NCBI GenBank assembly: GCA_008638375.1
Contig: CM018049.1
Span: 2,840,643 to 2,904,642 of the forward strand
DNA length: 64,000 nt
Source of the DNA: Nyssa sinensis
Taxonomy: Eukaryota > Streptophyta > Magnoliopsida > Cornales > Nyssaceae
Reading direction: 5' to 3'
In this document: piece after piece, positions 11,410-24,300 of the stretch
Layout of the letters: every line of letters begins with the position of its first letter
Numbering within the stretch: the stretch's first letter is position 1
Position numbers and translations under genes: made by a program
The notes under the pieces: model-generated
Seen by the model: the letters and a program-made list of their open reading frames with translations, nothing else
What the model was told of the DNA's origin: nothing
Databases searched by the model: none

Positions 11410-13811
11410 GCTTAAGTCAACCAAGGCCACCTCCCAAATTGGCCAATGGCTATACATGCAAACCCCTCATCATCCATTGAACTTTTTCACATCAGCCCAC
11501 ATCACCCTCTGCCCTAGCCTATGTCATCACACCTTAACCCTACAAGTGTATACACATAGGTATATCTATAGGTGCATATATTATACATGTAATTTAAGTA
11601 AGCCAAGTGGGTGTGTTCTGCATATGGAGTGTATGTGTTGTGACAGACTAGGCCGTGTGGGTGTGTGCATGTGAGTGCATGCAGCAGAGTGAGAAAGTGG
11701 AGAGAGTCTAGAGAGAGAAAGTGATAGCTTGTGTGTGCATGGTGTTTCCATTGGAGGTGCACAAAAGAGAAGAGACTGAAAGGCACCTAACTGGAACTGA
11801 GGCAACTAAAGGCCCCAATTATGAGCCATGGAGGAGGAGTGGTCCACTAGAAGGTATAAAATACCAAACTCAGAAATTTTTCCATTTCTTCTTTTGCTTA
11901 CTATTTTAGTTCTTTGAGCCCTATTAACTGCATGTATGACATTCAGAATGTGTGATCTTGATCAAGGCATGAAATGAGACCCTGAAACAGCCCTAGAACA
12001 CCAAGTCGTGCCCAAACCGCCATTAACAGACCTTGACAAAGCAGGTTTGATTCGACTGGGGTTAAACCTCGATTGAGGGATAAGGACTTTAACTAGATGC
12101 CATAGGGTTTGCACTGCAATGAAAACCAGACCAAATGGCTTAAAAAATGAGCCCTAAAACTAAAGTTGTAGGTCACGGGTCTGATTTGGGGTATCTCAAA
12201 CCGAACCTCAATGAAGGTGTATGGCCTGATTATCTATTCAGCCTCAATGAAGTTGCATTTCTTACTTTTATGAATGCACTATTAATCCCTATGATTGTAT
12301 GGTTACAACAAGCCAAAAATTATCAAATTTGGTTAAGAAATGAAGGTGTATGGCCTGATTATCTATTCGGCCATCAAAGCTTGAATCAAGCTTTTGAGCT
12401 CGTTTTGAGCCATGAAAAGGATGCCAAATTACTTATAAATCTCCTAGTAGTGGATTAGAAAGAAAAACAGTAAGAAACCATGGCTAGAAAGACACAGAAT
12501 TTAATTGGAAAAATTTTCTGTTCAGGGCTCACTGTTCATCGTCTTAGGAAGACGATGAACAGTGTTGGATTCGGGTCGGATGGTTCGGGTTGGGTCAAAC
12601 CCACCCAACTGCACACATTTGGTTCACTAAGACGGCACCGTTTTGGGACAATATGTTTTAATTTAAAATTTGTTTCGAGGCTGTTTGGTCACAGGACTAT
12701 AAAATTAAAATTTGGAACTGCAGAAAATCCAAACTGTGGATAAGGGAGATAAAAGGGATATCGTATCCTGGTTCTGCTTGGTCCAGTGAACCGGCTTGGT
12801 TCACAATGCTGCCAGTCCGGTCTAGGGTTTTGTCTTATAAACCCACTAGTTTAGTACCTTAATTAAAATAAATTGAACCACTATTTTTATGAATTATACT
12901 TTAACCCCAACTGTTCTGGATGTTTATATTCTAGCTCAGCTTTTGAAAAATTAATGCATATGAGCCCCTGAAAAATAAATAATTAATAAAATAATTATTT
13001 TAATTATTTTATTAATTGGGTTAAAATTACTATTTTACCCTTGGATACTAAATGACTCAAACGAAGCTCAAATTAAATAAGTAAATAGTGCATCTTTATT
13101 ATCTCGGGCATCTCGGACTCAATGGTGGAGTCCGATTTGGGAAATTAAGTCCCGAAAAATAAAGACACGTAAATAGTAAATGACTGTACTGCCCCTGATG
13201 ATACCTAGGCGCAAGTAAAAATAAAAGATAGTCCATTTTGATTATGTTTGGCATTCTGGACTCAACGGTGAAGTCTGATTTGTGAAACCAAGTTCTGAAA
13301 AATACAGATACGCAAATTATAAATGACTGTATTGCCCCTAATGATACACACGAAAAATTAAACATAAAAGATAGTCTATTTTAACTATGTCGGACACTCT
13401 AGACCCAATGGTGAGGTCCATTTTATGAACCGAGGTCCCGAGAAGTTTAGCCATACAACATGTGAAATTACCAAAATGCCCCTGATGCTATACGAAGTCC
13501 AAATGAAGTCCAAATGGGATGAAATTGATACCGATAGAAGCCCAGACACTCGTGAAACTATACACATGATTAAATGATGAATTGGGGTCAGAATCTCACG
13601 AAACGTAAAATGACCAAAATGCCCCTGAGCATAGTAAGTGCAAAGCAGAGGCCGAATAAAGACCAATCTGATCTAATAAATTTTTATAAGTATAATTATG
13701 GAAAATCGAAGGGCTGAATAAGATTCTGGAAGAATCAATGTATAAAATGAGAAATGACTGATGTGTCCTGATGATCAAAAGTAGATACCAAATGAAGTCC
13801 AAAAGACTTAA

Positions 13812-13815
<4 letters not shown>

Positions 13816-13860
<45 letters not shown>
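13816..13860. repeat. (AT)n microsatellite
   Basis: About 22 uninterrupted AT dinucleotides inside the solo LTR. Confidence 0.98.
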
Positions 13861-13863
<3 letters not shown>

Positions 13864-13865
13864 AT

Positions 13866-14240
13866 GTGGACTATTTTGAGGACCACGACAGGGTCTGGGG
13901 CAAGAATGAAAAAATTATCATTTTGCCCTTAAGGTTAAATAAGTACTTAACTGATAACGTTTTGAGTCCAAAAGACTTAGAACTTTATATTTCAGATACG
14001 TGGACTATTCTGAGGACCACAATAGGGTTCGGGACAAGAATGAAAAAATTACCATTTTGCCCCTAAGGTTAAATAAGTACTTAACTGATAACGATTTGAG
14101 TCCAAAAGACTTAGAACTTTATATTTAAGATATGGAGATTATTCTGAGGACCACGACAGGGTTCGGGACAAGAATGGTGAAATTACCATTTTGCCCCTAA
14201 GGTTGAATAAGTACTTAACTGATAACGATTGAAGTCTAAA
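13866..14240. repeat. ~133-bp tandem array, three copies
   Basis: Unit starts at 13866, 14000 and 14132 with GTGGACTATTCTGAGGACCA. Each unit ends in CATTTTGCCCCTAAGG. The same array occurs at 32322-32660 and, inverted, at 37840-38160. Confidence 0.85.
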
Positions 14241-14497
14241 TGACTTAGATCATAATCCTAATAACTATTAAGCCTAAATAAAGAATGAAATAGCCTCGGA
14301 TGAAACCCAATGAAAGGGAAATAAGCTATTAGGCTATCTTAGGTAATCCGATAGACGCCTAAGATGATGAATAAGTCATGAATGGTTAAATTCTGATTTG
14401 TCTATAATTGATGATGATTATTCAGGATATACATAGAGGTGCCTAACATATCTGGAGGTTATCAGATTATCTGTACAAGGAGATAAGCGAACAGTTT

Positions 14498-15190
14498 GTG
14501 AGTAACTTGGAACTTCTAACTTGGTGTATAAGTTACACTGTCTAGATATTGTATCTTCATACACTGTACCATTTTATATGCTATACTGTTTAAATGCGTA
14601 TACTCAAATGCATACCCTTCTGTATTGCATTACATGTGGCATGATTTTGTTCAGTCCTGCACTTCTATTTTGTTATGTCTTCCCTAATTAGCAGTCTTGT
14701 CCTGTTTTATTCTGTTCTAGTCCGCTCAATACTGACCTGTAGTGAGTAACTTGGAGCTTCTAACTTGGTGTATAAGTTACACTGTCTAGATATTGTTTCT
14801 TCATACATTGTACCATTTTATATGCTATACTATTTAAATACGTATACTCAAATGCATACCCTTTTGTATTGCATTACACGTGGCATGATTTTGTTCCGTC
14901 TTGCACTTTTGTTTTGTTCTGTCCTGCCTAATTAGCGTTTTGTCCTGTTTTGTTCTATTCTACTTCGCTCAATACTAACCTGTAGTGAGTAACTTGGAAC
15001 TTCTGTCTTGGTGTATAAGTTACACTGTTTAGATATTGTATCTTCATACACTATACTGTTTTATATGCTATACTGTTTAAATGCGTATACTTAAATGCAT
15101 ACCCTTTTGTACTACATTACACATGGCATGATTTTGTTCTGTCCCACCTAATTAGCGTCTTGTCCTATTTTGTTTTTTCCTGTTCCACTC
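14498..15190. repeat. ~243-bp tandem array, three copies
   Basis: GTGAGTAACTTGGA recurs at 14498, 14742 and 14984 (spacing 244 and 242). The following sequence, including TGTATAAGTTACACTGT, is closely similar between copies. A single counterpart is seen at 32960 and at 34370. Confidence 0.9.
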
Positions 15191-15199
15191 AATACTGAC

Positions 15200-15640
15200 C
15201 TGTTCTATTTGTTAATGATATGCCTATGTCCCTGATTGATATATTCAATTCTGTTATGTTCCGTTCTGTTGATGATATGCTTGTATCTCTGATTGATATA
15301 TTGTTTCCGCTCAATTCTGTTATGTTCCGTTCCGTTCCGTTGATGATATGCCTGTGTCTTTGATTGATATATTATTTTCGCTCAATTCCGTTATGTTCCG
15401 TTCCATTGATGATATGCCTGTGACTCTGATTGATATATTATTTTCGCTCAATTCTGTTATGTTCCGTTCCGTTGATGATATGCCTGTGTCTCTGATTGAT
15501 ATATTATTTTGCTCAATTCCGTTATGTTCCATTCCGTTGATGATATGCCTATGACTCTGATTGATATATTGTTTCCACTCAATTCCGTTATGTTTTGTTC
15601 CATTGATGATATGTCTGTGTCTCTGATTGATATATTGACA
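15200..15640. repeat. 66-bp minisatellite in solo LTR
   Basis: TGATGATATGCCTGTG recurs at 15341, 15407, 15473 and 15538, with more degenerate flanking copies. Units end in GTTATGTTCCGTTCC. Open frames on both strands are repeat artefacts. Confidence 0.9.
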
Positions 15641-16349
15641 TCGTTTACTGTTTTGATCTGATTTGTTATGTTATGTTCTGTTCTGTTCTGATCTGTTTGT
15701 ACTGTTTGGTTCGGTTTTGTTTTATTCTACTTAACTACATTAAGTGAATTTATAAAACTGCTATTTCTGAAATAACTAAACCCTCTATGTGCTTTGTAAG
15801 CAAGAACTGGTTTTGAAACCCTTGACAGGGAACCTGTGTTACTCACTGGGCTTATTTAAGCTCACCCCATTATCCTAACATTTTTCAGGATTTATCTCCA
15901 TTGGATTAGAAGGCACTATGATATGACATGGATAGGCCTAGTGGCATTCCAAGTAAAGGATTTGATAGCACTGATTTGTGGAGACTTGGACTCTTGTGGA
16001 TTGAATCTGGTTATTCAAGTGAGTGTTATGATATGATTAAATTTATTGATATTGGGACATGGCTCATGGTAATGGTACTCTAGAGATATTAGATATGCTC
16101 TGTGTTATATGTCTGATTATAGATGTGCTCTGTGGTACATACCTTTATGGTATTTATAAACGAGTTGCATTCCTGAGATGAAAAAGGTTTTAAATTCCGC
16201 TGCTCTGACCTTACAATTGGAATGCAATTCTTCGTTAAGTTCAGAAGTTTGCCTTTGGTTGGTCGCATTATCGGTTGGCAAACCTAGCAAGGCAGCTAAC
16301 TGGCATCATGTCCTCGACATCCGCGTAGGGTGGGGTTCGGGATGTGACA

Positions 16350-17480
16350 GCGTTCCCTTGTAAAATGCCCTATTTGACCACATGAGTAGTAGCCCTTGGG
16401 GCATTACCCTTTACGGACCCTTTGGTGGTTGGGACATTTAGTTGTGCCTCAATTAGAATGACCGACTCTCTTCTAACTGGGTCCTGAATTCCCTAACCCT
16501 ACTTCTAGCCTGGAGAATAAAGGTCTTTTCCTTTTGTCTCGACTGCCTTCTGACCCTTGGTTCACATTCTTTTTAGTGAATGTTTCCCCATCCTGTTCAA
16601 CGATCCTTGTGGTTGCCACCACTTCATTGTAAATGGTCAATCGAAGAGGTCTGATTCTGGTCTTAATGGACCATTTTAGCCCACTTTCAAACTTGTGGGC
16701 TTTCATATATTTTGTACCTATGACAATTGGAGCGAATCTGGCCAACTCGATGAACTTGGCCTCATAAGCCTCTACAGTTAAGCCCTTTTGCTGTAGACTC
16801 ATCAATTATGCAATCTTCTGGTCTTTGACTTCCTGAGGGAAGTACTTCTCGTTAAAGACCTCTGAAAATTACTGTCAGTCCATATTTGGTTCCCTGGCTT
16901 CCTCTAGGATCCACCATTTGTGGGTGGCACCCTTGGACATGAACGTGGCATAGGCCACCTTTTGGACCTCAATGTAAGTCATGATATGAAAGATCTTGTT
17001 CATCTCGAGCAACCACTCTTCGGCTGTTGTGAAGGCTCTCGAGCCATCAAATGTTGACGATCTCAACTCCTAGAATCTTTTATAGGAATGTGATCTATCT
17101 CTACCATTCCCTTGTTGGCCCCTTTGATTGGTATCACGCTCTTGCCTTGTTAGCGCACTGGTGCTGGCCTGATTCCATGGTAGTGCTTTAACAATTCTTG
17201 TCACAAGGCATTCCAGTCTCTCTAATCGCTCCATGGCCTGATCCATAGCCTGATCCATAGCTATAAAAGAACTTCAGGTATTTACAATTCACTGTAAAAT
17301 ACCAAAGGTCAGAATAATAATAATCATCATAAGAATCTAACCATATTTGTTAGTTCCTATCTATAGACCGACTTTAGACTTGACAGTATAAGTACTCTTA
17401 GTCCTATCTCTCATGACTCCATAAAAACACTAGAGCTCTTTTACTTAGTGGTTTTCAAACCTAGAGCTCTGATACCACGC
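16350..17480 (-). mobile_element. Internal region of chromovirus copy B, 5' part
   Basis: Contains the TSD, gag and the primer-binding site TGGTATCAGAGC (minus, 17477-17466). It continues into 10443-10894 once the solo LTR is removed. Confidence 0.85.
16355..17258 (-). pseudogene. gag: Chromovirus gag pseudogene, copy B
   Basis: Starts at ATG 17258 with a short duplication (MDQAMDQAMERLERL). Then come the gag domain (FDGSRAFTTAEEWLLEMNKIF; HKWWILEEAREPNMD; later KGLTVEAYEAKFIELARFAP) and the remains of the CCHC knuckle. Stops follow RSHSYKRF and REPNMD, and another lies before the MMSLQQKG segment. The first knuckle Cys is Tyr (YYSCGQIGHF), and the codon for the last Cys is split by the solo LTR insertion. 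The longest unbroken piece is 16473-16805. In an intact element this protein would be capsid/nucleocapsid; here it is dead. Confidence 0.8.
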
Positions 17481-20400
17481 TGTCACGACCCAAAACTCAC
17501 CTTGTGCGAATCTGGCATCGTGACACCAGCCCGACCTATTTGCCAAATCAAATTTTTCCTTCTAACTTTAACTTAACATTTATATGTGAGTGTTATTAAC
17601 ATGCTTTCAGAAATTAAATATACCGTGATAGACTTAATAAAATTTCTACATTTATAATATCAGAGTTCTTAAAAATACAGACCCAAAAACTCTAATACAA
17701 TTGTCCCCAGGACGTGGGGTGATAGGAGAACACAGGACAAGTATTATACTTCATTATCAAAATGTCCATGCAGTATATGTATCTGCAATAACTCTATGCC
17801 TGTTTGTGATCTCAATCCCTACTCTTAAACTGGGGCATCCTTACCTGAAATAGTCAGAATAAATCGTTCATGAACTAACTTAGCCCAGCAAGTAAATCCC
17901 TTTGCTTTGACATGGGTCAAAGTTCGGATATGAAAGCTCATAAATCAAGATAAACAAGGTTATGACAATATGATAACTAATCAAGAAAACAAGATGTCAC
18001 AATAGCAAGTCATAGAATGTGAAGCAACTGGACTGACCCCTTGGGCCTGAGGCACATCCCATGATAGTAAAAACAATGAATATCCAACGATATCAAGTAT
18101 ATGAATCATCAATAGGAATCTGGCCTAATCAATAAATTTACTGCCATAATAACAGATAACTGCTTGATATAAGAGATGCTCTGTGCAACCATATGTTCAT
18201 TGATTGGGAATGTAATATGCTCATCCAAATGAATGCAATAATAGGTATGATAATAACCATAGTTGATATATAACAGTAGAACCCGACCTACACTCTCGCG
18301 ATCAGATCCATCTTGATTGCTGATGTATACCTGGCTTACCTTTTATTGTAGTTGATGTATAATAGTAGAACCCGACCTACCCTCTTGCAACCAGATCCAT
18401 CTGCCTGACTTGCTCATGTATACCCAGCCTACTCTTTATTTTTGTAATTGATCAATTTTTGTCCCTCATGAACGTTGACCTTGTAGGTTTTATAATAGCA
18501 TGAAATGGCCATTATGACTCTGCACAACTCTGGTATTTAATAATATATATATAATGATCATAATTTCACCTGGAATATGTAATTGCGTGGAATATCTCTT
18601 TTCTCACTATAAGAACTCTAGCTATTTCCTTTCAAGGTATGGTACAAATGTGCACAGAAACTCATGATCAAGATATAGAATTCAAACTCAATAATATCCA
18701 CAAGCTAGAATAAGTATCAAATTGTGGAATAAATAATAGCTGAATGTATAGGAATACAAACTTGGCAGTAACAAGAAATAAAAGTGTGACATGACTAGAA
18801 CTTTACCACATGCAGAGATCAGACTTTACTTACCCTTAACTATTCACCCTCCTTGCAATAAAAGGTAAATTCATATTTTCCTTGCCTTTAGATGTTCCTA
18901 TTAATTAGGAAATATATCTCTCAGATCAATGTTATAAATATGTATAGCATACACTTTAACCAATTTCATATATCGATATTATAATTATTTCTTTTGGTAA
19001 AATGGACTCCATTATCAAGTCCGGAATGTCGAAGAAAATTGGTTTAGGCTTTTTTGATTTTAATAAAAACTTCTGTACCAAAAAGGCAAAATGGTCATTT
19101 GGACTTTTACGTGTCTTTATTTCTCGGGGCCTATTTTCATAAATTAGACTACACCCTTGAGTCCAAAATGCCCGAAATAATAAGTTTACACTATTTATTT
19201 GCTTAAATCAGAGTCCGTTTGACTCATATTTGACTTAGGGGTATTTTGATAATTTTCCTGTTAAAATATTTAAAAAAATATTTAATTTATTTACTTTGGG
19301 TCTTTTCATAATTAATCATAAATCTAGGGCCTTTTTCTAATTCTTTAAACATTTGGGCCAAATTCGTAAAATTAGAATTTACTATTTCCAATTGGAAAAG
19401 CCAAATAGTGGTTAAGTCCCTAAATAGGGATAAGATATCCCAATTTCAAATTTAGGTTTTTAAATCAATTTATTAAATTAGTAGCCAAACACCCTTAATC
19501 CTATTTAAAACATAACCCTAAATGACACAGTATCAACATGTTATTTGTGCGAGTGGGTCAGGTCTGATCCGAACCTGAACCCGAACCGACCCTAACCCAA
19601 GACTCAAATGGGTCTTCTTCTTCGGTGAGATTTCGGTCATCCCTTTCGGCATCGACGACCAATTTCTGATCATATTTCAACATGAAACCAACGAGATTCT
19701 CTTCCTCTTCCCATGAGGGTCCCAACCCTAACCTTAGTTTTTCAATTCAATCATTCAAACTTCAAGAAATAGAGGAAAACAGTGGGTCTCCAACGAGACC
19801 CGATTTTCAAACCACCATTAAAATTTCATCTTTTGTGGCTTTCAGACCACTGTTTCAACCCCAAACCTTCGTAATTCATCAACTGAATATATTTGAAACA
19901 TTTCTATGTTATTAAAACTAAGATTCATGCATAAAATCACAACTTCAAATTCTATACTCAAAGTCTGCAGCTTACTATATTTCCTTCATTTCTAAACCAA
20001 ATTCATTCATTCTTTTTGTAATTTAAACCTCATAACATGCTTTTTCAGACCTATAGCTTAATCATGCTTTCATGCTTTGAATTTTGAAACATAAAGTTCT
20101 AAATTTACTCACCTTAGTTGAGCTTTTGGCTCGTAGTTTCCCCCTCATTTTCTTTTCTTTTCTACCTTGCTTCACTGCTAAAAGTTTAGACTTCTTCTAA
20201 TGGATTTCAGCTTCTTGGTTTTTCTTCTGAATTTCTCTAACACTCAACACCTTTATTTTAACTTTTCCTCACCGACCTCAGCTTCTCTTCCTCTTTCCTC
20301 TCTCTTTCCTTTTTCTCTTCTTTTTGAATTCTGCTTTCTTTTTAACCTCATGAATTTAATTGGCTCAATGATATTTCTATATAATATACATATATATTAT

Positions 20401-20996
20401 TTATACACACACTATTACGCTTTCCAGTACACACAGTTTGCCGACACTTCAAATTCTCACCCTGTGTGTGTGTGTATATATATATATAGATAGATAGTTG
20501 ATCATATGTATGTACATATATACATATACCATATTGGTGCCATGTGTGTTTTATACATATATACATGTATATATACTCACACACATTTGCATACATACAT
20601 ACATACATATATATACACATACATATATATATATATACGGCCACATATATATATGCTACTGTTTATGTATACTTTACACATATATTCATATATATATATA
20701 TATATATTCTTATATATACATGCATATAACTTGTATATATACGGTTCGTACACATGCATCCGTTTATAGTCGGGTTTACTCGTACGGGCGTCCCTCGAGT
20801 ACTTGGGATTGCCTATATTTAGCATCGTGTGTTTTGACATCGTGTGTATTCAAAAACTATACATCTCTCATTAAAAGAGTGGTTCAGTTTACATTTCGAT
20901 ACTATGCTCATTGGCTTGGTCTGATCTCGGTATTATTATTTGATCCTTAGGACATAAAATGGAATTATTCTAATTTATTCGGGTTGGGGTGTTACA
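17481..20996 (-). mobile_element. Chromovirus LTR C (5' LTR of the composite)
   Basis: 3516 bp, starting TGTCACGACCCAAAACTC and ending GGTTGGGGTGTTACA on the plus strand. The left edge abuts the primer-binding site of copy B. The right edge abuts plus-strand gag coding sequence of another element, so 20997 (ccgta) is the expected target-site flank. Same internal landmarks as LTR B. No gene. Confidence 0.9.
20465..20720. repeat. TG/TA/GATA/CATA microsatellite cluster in LTR C
   Basis: (TG)n, (TA)n, GATA and (CATA)n tracts. Counterpart of 4895-5155 and 9960-10180. Confidence 0.9.
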
Positions 20997-20997
20997 C

Positions 20998-21370
20998 CGT
21001 AGGTTTGAAGGTGGACTGCACTAGAAGATAAAAGGGAATGTGGAGGCATTTTGCCTACCTACTTATGTTGATGTGGTGGATAGGGCAAAAAGTTTTGAGA
21101 GAGCAAGGAAAGAGAAATCCCAGTGCAAGGAAAAATCTAAGAAGAGATTTAGTGAAGATCAAAGTAAGGGGCCAGTCTAAAAGAGGACCAGAGCAGCGAC
21201 AAGTGTTGGGTCAGTTGCAAGGAAGGGAGGAAATAGTGAGATGAGTGGTAACACCCAACCCTACTCCATATGCCAGAACCTTTATAGAGGCCCATGTCGT
21301 CGAGGCACTGGGGCTTGCTTTAAGTGTGGCGAGAAAGGCCATTTCATAAAAGATTGACAATGCTCAATTC
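20998..21370 (+). pseudogene. gag: Chromovirus gag C-terminal remnant (second family)
   Basis: The plus-strand frame begins RRFEGGLH and continues AFCLPTYVDVVDRAKSFERA, a basic linker, and a CCHC knuckle CFKCGEKGHFIKD-stop-QC. The knuckle would be complete without the TGA that precedes the last Cys. Another in-frame stop follows GGLH and one lies in the linker. The N-terminus is missing because LTR C of the minus-strand composite is joined here. The linker and knuckle differ from the gag of copies A and B, so this is a separate chromovirus family. It would have formed nucleocapsid; it is broken. Confidence 0.75.
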
Positions 21371-21736
21371 TAAGGACGCAAACTCCCCTGCACCTAGCAA
21401 GACTGTCTAGAAATCAAGAACAGAAAAGAATGACCAACGGACATCAGGATGAGTGTACTCGTTGATACCACGAGAGGATTTGCGTAGCACCTCGGCCCTC
21501 CCAAGTATTTTAGTTGCTTGAATTTGAATACTAAAAGAACTATGCCTAATGTTATATAAGTGCTTAGACAATGAAACTATGTGGCAATCCAATAAGACTT
21601 AATGATATAGAAAATAATGACATAAAATTAGGATGACTTTTGAGAACATTATTAGAGTGAACCATATAGGAGAATAGAGCTTCCTAAATATGAATGTTCG
21701 AGTTTTGAGGACAAAACTATTTTAAGGAGGGAAGAA
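21371..21736 (+). mobile_element. 3' end of plus-strand chromovirus, pol absent
   Basis: After the gag knuckle only ~270 bp of unassigned sequence follow. Then comes the pol C-terminal tail (frame ECSSFEDKTILRREE) with polypurine tract AAGGAGGGAAGAA directly before the LTR start at 21737. Protease, RT, RNase H and integrase are missing, as in the unrelated copies A and B. Confidence 0.75.
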
Positions 21737-22108
21737 TATAACACCCCGATTCGGTTATCGAGGATTTAGTCCCTAATTAAATATTAAGGACTTTATGAAG
21801 CAAAATAAAAGCTATAAAATAATAAGACTTTCGATTTATGAAGTCAAAACATGAAGGGAATAAATAAAAAATACAAGTACGTGGGGAAGAAATAAAAATA
21901 ATGCAAAAAAAAAAAGAGAGGATAAAATACTAAATGTCAAACAAGGCATAAGAAGAAAAAAAAGAAGGAAAATAAGGCAAAAAGTGTTGGCCAAAAGATT
22001 TGAACCCAAGACCAAAAATTAAGAAAGAAACTTATGCCCAAAAACTAAACCAATTAAGTTACAACACTTTTGTACTATATATATCACAATATATATATAT
22101 GTATATAT
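21737..22108 (+). mobile_element. LTR H, first part (continues at 47206)
   Basis: Starts TATAACACCCCGATTCGG, presumably TGTAACACCCC with one change, right after the polypurine tract. It contains a tRNA-like module. It is interrupted at 22108 by a solo LTR with TSD tatat and resumes at 47206. Confidence 0.8.
21996..22065 (-). other. tRNA-like A-box/B-box module in LTR H
   Basis: Minus strand: A box TAACTTAATTGG (22061-22050, 10 of 12 to TRGCNNAGYNGG), then 55 nt later B box GGTTCAAATCT (22006-21996). Antisense to the LTR, about 300 bp from its start. Confidence 0.6.
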
Positions 22109-23684
22109 TGTAATATCCCGACCCGGGATATAGCATGTACACCTGGTTGGACCAGGCTATGAAATGTAATCCCGAACTGTAAGCCAGTGTATGACATAAA
22201 TAAAACTGAATGCGTAATAGACTGTATTGTTTAATTACGATGCATAGATACGAGAGGCAAACAGTCACAGGTGTCCGGGTGCCGCTGCACCGGAAGCCCG
22301 ATTTTACATAAAAATGTGCAAGTAAATAGATATATGTATGTTGTGTAGATTGTACATATATGAGTGTACAAATAAATAATTAGGATGAGATACAATAAAT
22401 ATATATATGTATATACGGTCAGATTATATATATGTATATATTATAATGCAATGAAAGTAAAAGAAAAGAAATAAAAAGAAAAGAAATGGGCAGCTGTTCG
22501 TGTGGTGACAGCAAAATACAGTGCATGTGTTTGTGTGTATTGGAGTGAAACAGCAAGGCTGCCGACAGCCTTGATACCATGGGGGCAAGTGAGAGTGATA
22601 TATAATATTTTATATATGTAGAGATCTCAAGAGATAGAGAAAGAGAGTCAAGGGCGGTGGAGCAGAGTGTATATATTTATATATGTATGCGTTGGGGCAG
22701 TGCATGCATAACGTGTGTACAGGAAGCGTGGCAGCAAGAGAAGATAACAATATATATTTGTATCAGTATGATGCAACAATTGTAGCCGGGTGAGGTGCAA
22801 AATATATATAAATATATATATGTATATTATGTGTGATAGCGTGGCAGCCAAGGGAGAGTGGGGCAGTGCATGAAAGATTGATTAATATATATATTAATTG
22901 AGTGGCGTTACAGAGAAGGAAATGGTGTATATGTGTGTGGGTGTAGCAGCCGTCCGAGAGAGAGAGAAGGAAAAATGAAGCCGTTGCTGTCAAGAGGAAA
23001 TTGTTGCTCTCAGGTCTGTTAATCAGGTTAGCACGCAGGTTCGAATGGATTGGAAGAATTGATATGGCTGCTGTAATGAAATTGGAGGAAGTTAGGTCAA
23101 TCTAGAATGAGTTTCCCTGCAGCAGTTGGAGCTGCATGTTGCGGATAGAAGAAGCGGCAGACCTGGGCAAATGACCGTAGGAGAAAGGAAAATGGCAGTA
23201 GCGGCAGAGACCGTGAGGAGCCTTTGGAGGTTAATTTGATGATTTTGTGAAGCTGATGTTGCAGGATTTGAATGAGTTGTTGAGAGTTTCTGTTGGAAGC
23301 AGTTGTTGTCAAGGGAGCGGCAGAAACATCAGGTGGATTGGGAACCTGTTGTGACTAAAGGTGGAAGATGGCACGGCTGGAAGACGGGTTCTGCAATTTG
23401 GAGACGGGTTCTGCAATTTGGAGAAGAGAAGCAAGAGAAAGACGGTGCAGCAGTGTGTTGGTGAGAGGGAATTGCTGATGCTGACTGTCGGACTGCTAGG
23501 GGCAGGTTAATGCAATATTATTTGTAGCTTCCGATTTGTGGTAGTGTAATTGGTGGGAGTTTCAGGTTGCCACAAATTTTCCGTTGACATATAGGTTCTT
23601 GAAAGTAGTTGCAGCACTTCAGCAGCGGTAATTAGGTAAGGAGAGGCAGTTGTAGGACATGATGAGTCTAAGAACAATGGACAC
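22109..23684 (+). mobile_element. Solo LTR of the 53367 family, first part (continues at 45009)
   Basis: Starts TGTAATATCCCGACCCGGGAT. The family member at 53367-57401 starts TGTAATATCCCGACCCGAGAT in its own orientation. Contains TA-rich tracts, a perfect hairpin CAAGGCTG/CAGCCTTG (22554-22573) and a 21-bp tandem duplication (GGGTTCTGCAATTTGGAGA, ~23385-23423). It is interrupted at 23684 by the Tat element. No coding sequence recognised. Confidence 0.85.
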
Positions 23685-24281
23685 TGATGCAGCTCTTTTT
23701 GGCTCGTCAAGGGTACGACCGTCACTGCGAATGTACCTGCAAAGAAATGAGATAAAAAGCCACCGGGGAGGGCTCCGGTGGGTAGCCGCTCTGATGGTTT
23801 AATGAGATCAAGTAAAGAAAAATTGCTTTGATCTAATAATATCTTCTTCTTCTGTTTTTAAGGAAAAAATCAGATGCTATATACATACCTTTTCCAATGT
23901 ATTTATAGGTTAAGGGGTTTTGTTTTTTGTGCTAAGCGGTGGATGCAATGATATCCTTATGTCACTTTTCATCATTGAGTTTACAGCGATGTAGGGCTAA
24001 GACTTTATTTCGTCTTTGGTCAGAGCTAGACTCCACCGCTTGTCAGGCGGTACAGAATTCATCATGACGGCATACGTCATAATAATTTTTGTAAATAGTT
24101 GTCCTATTACGACATCGGTATTCCGAGATATCCTGGTAGTGACCTCGGTATCCTTAAGAAACAACCTAGGCTATTTGTTGAATGTATTTGGAATGAAATC
24201 ACCTCTTTATTGGGAGAAGAGTATATAATTCAAGCTGGACACGTGTCAGGTTCTGATTGGGAGTATATTTTTGGTGTATCA
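23685..24281 (-). repeat. 3' LTR of the Tat element
   Basis: 597 bp. Ends TGATGCAGCTC and GGTGTATCA on the plus strand. TATA box TATAAATA on the minus strand at 23907-23900. Identical in length to the 5' LTR. Confidence 0.97.
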
Positions 24282-24285
24282 GCTA

Positions 24286-24300
24286 CTCCCCCCCAAAGCC
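24286..24300 (-). other. Polypurine tract of the Tat element
   Basis: Minus strand GGCTTTGGGGGGGAG, four nt before the 3' LTR start. It would prime plus-strand DNA synthesis. Confidence 0.85.

Larger units (their letters stand above)
10895..16349 (+). mobile_element. Giant solo LTR (5.5 kb), TSD gcatt/gcgtt
   Basis: Starts TGTAACATCCCGACC and ends GGGTTCGGGATGTGACA. The flanks are gcatt (10890-10894) and gcgtt (16350-16354), a 5-bp duplication with one mismatch. The uninterrupted site is visible in copy A near 5850. It splits the last codon of the gag CCHC knuckle of copy B. The LTR holds a tRNA-like module, TATA box, purine-rich leader with a donor-like AAGGTATAAAA at 11852, GGACTC/GAGTCC units near 13100-13430, a TA microsatellite, and three arrays (13866-14240, 14498-15190, 15200-15640). 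No internal domain and no coding sequence. Confidence 0.9.
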
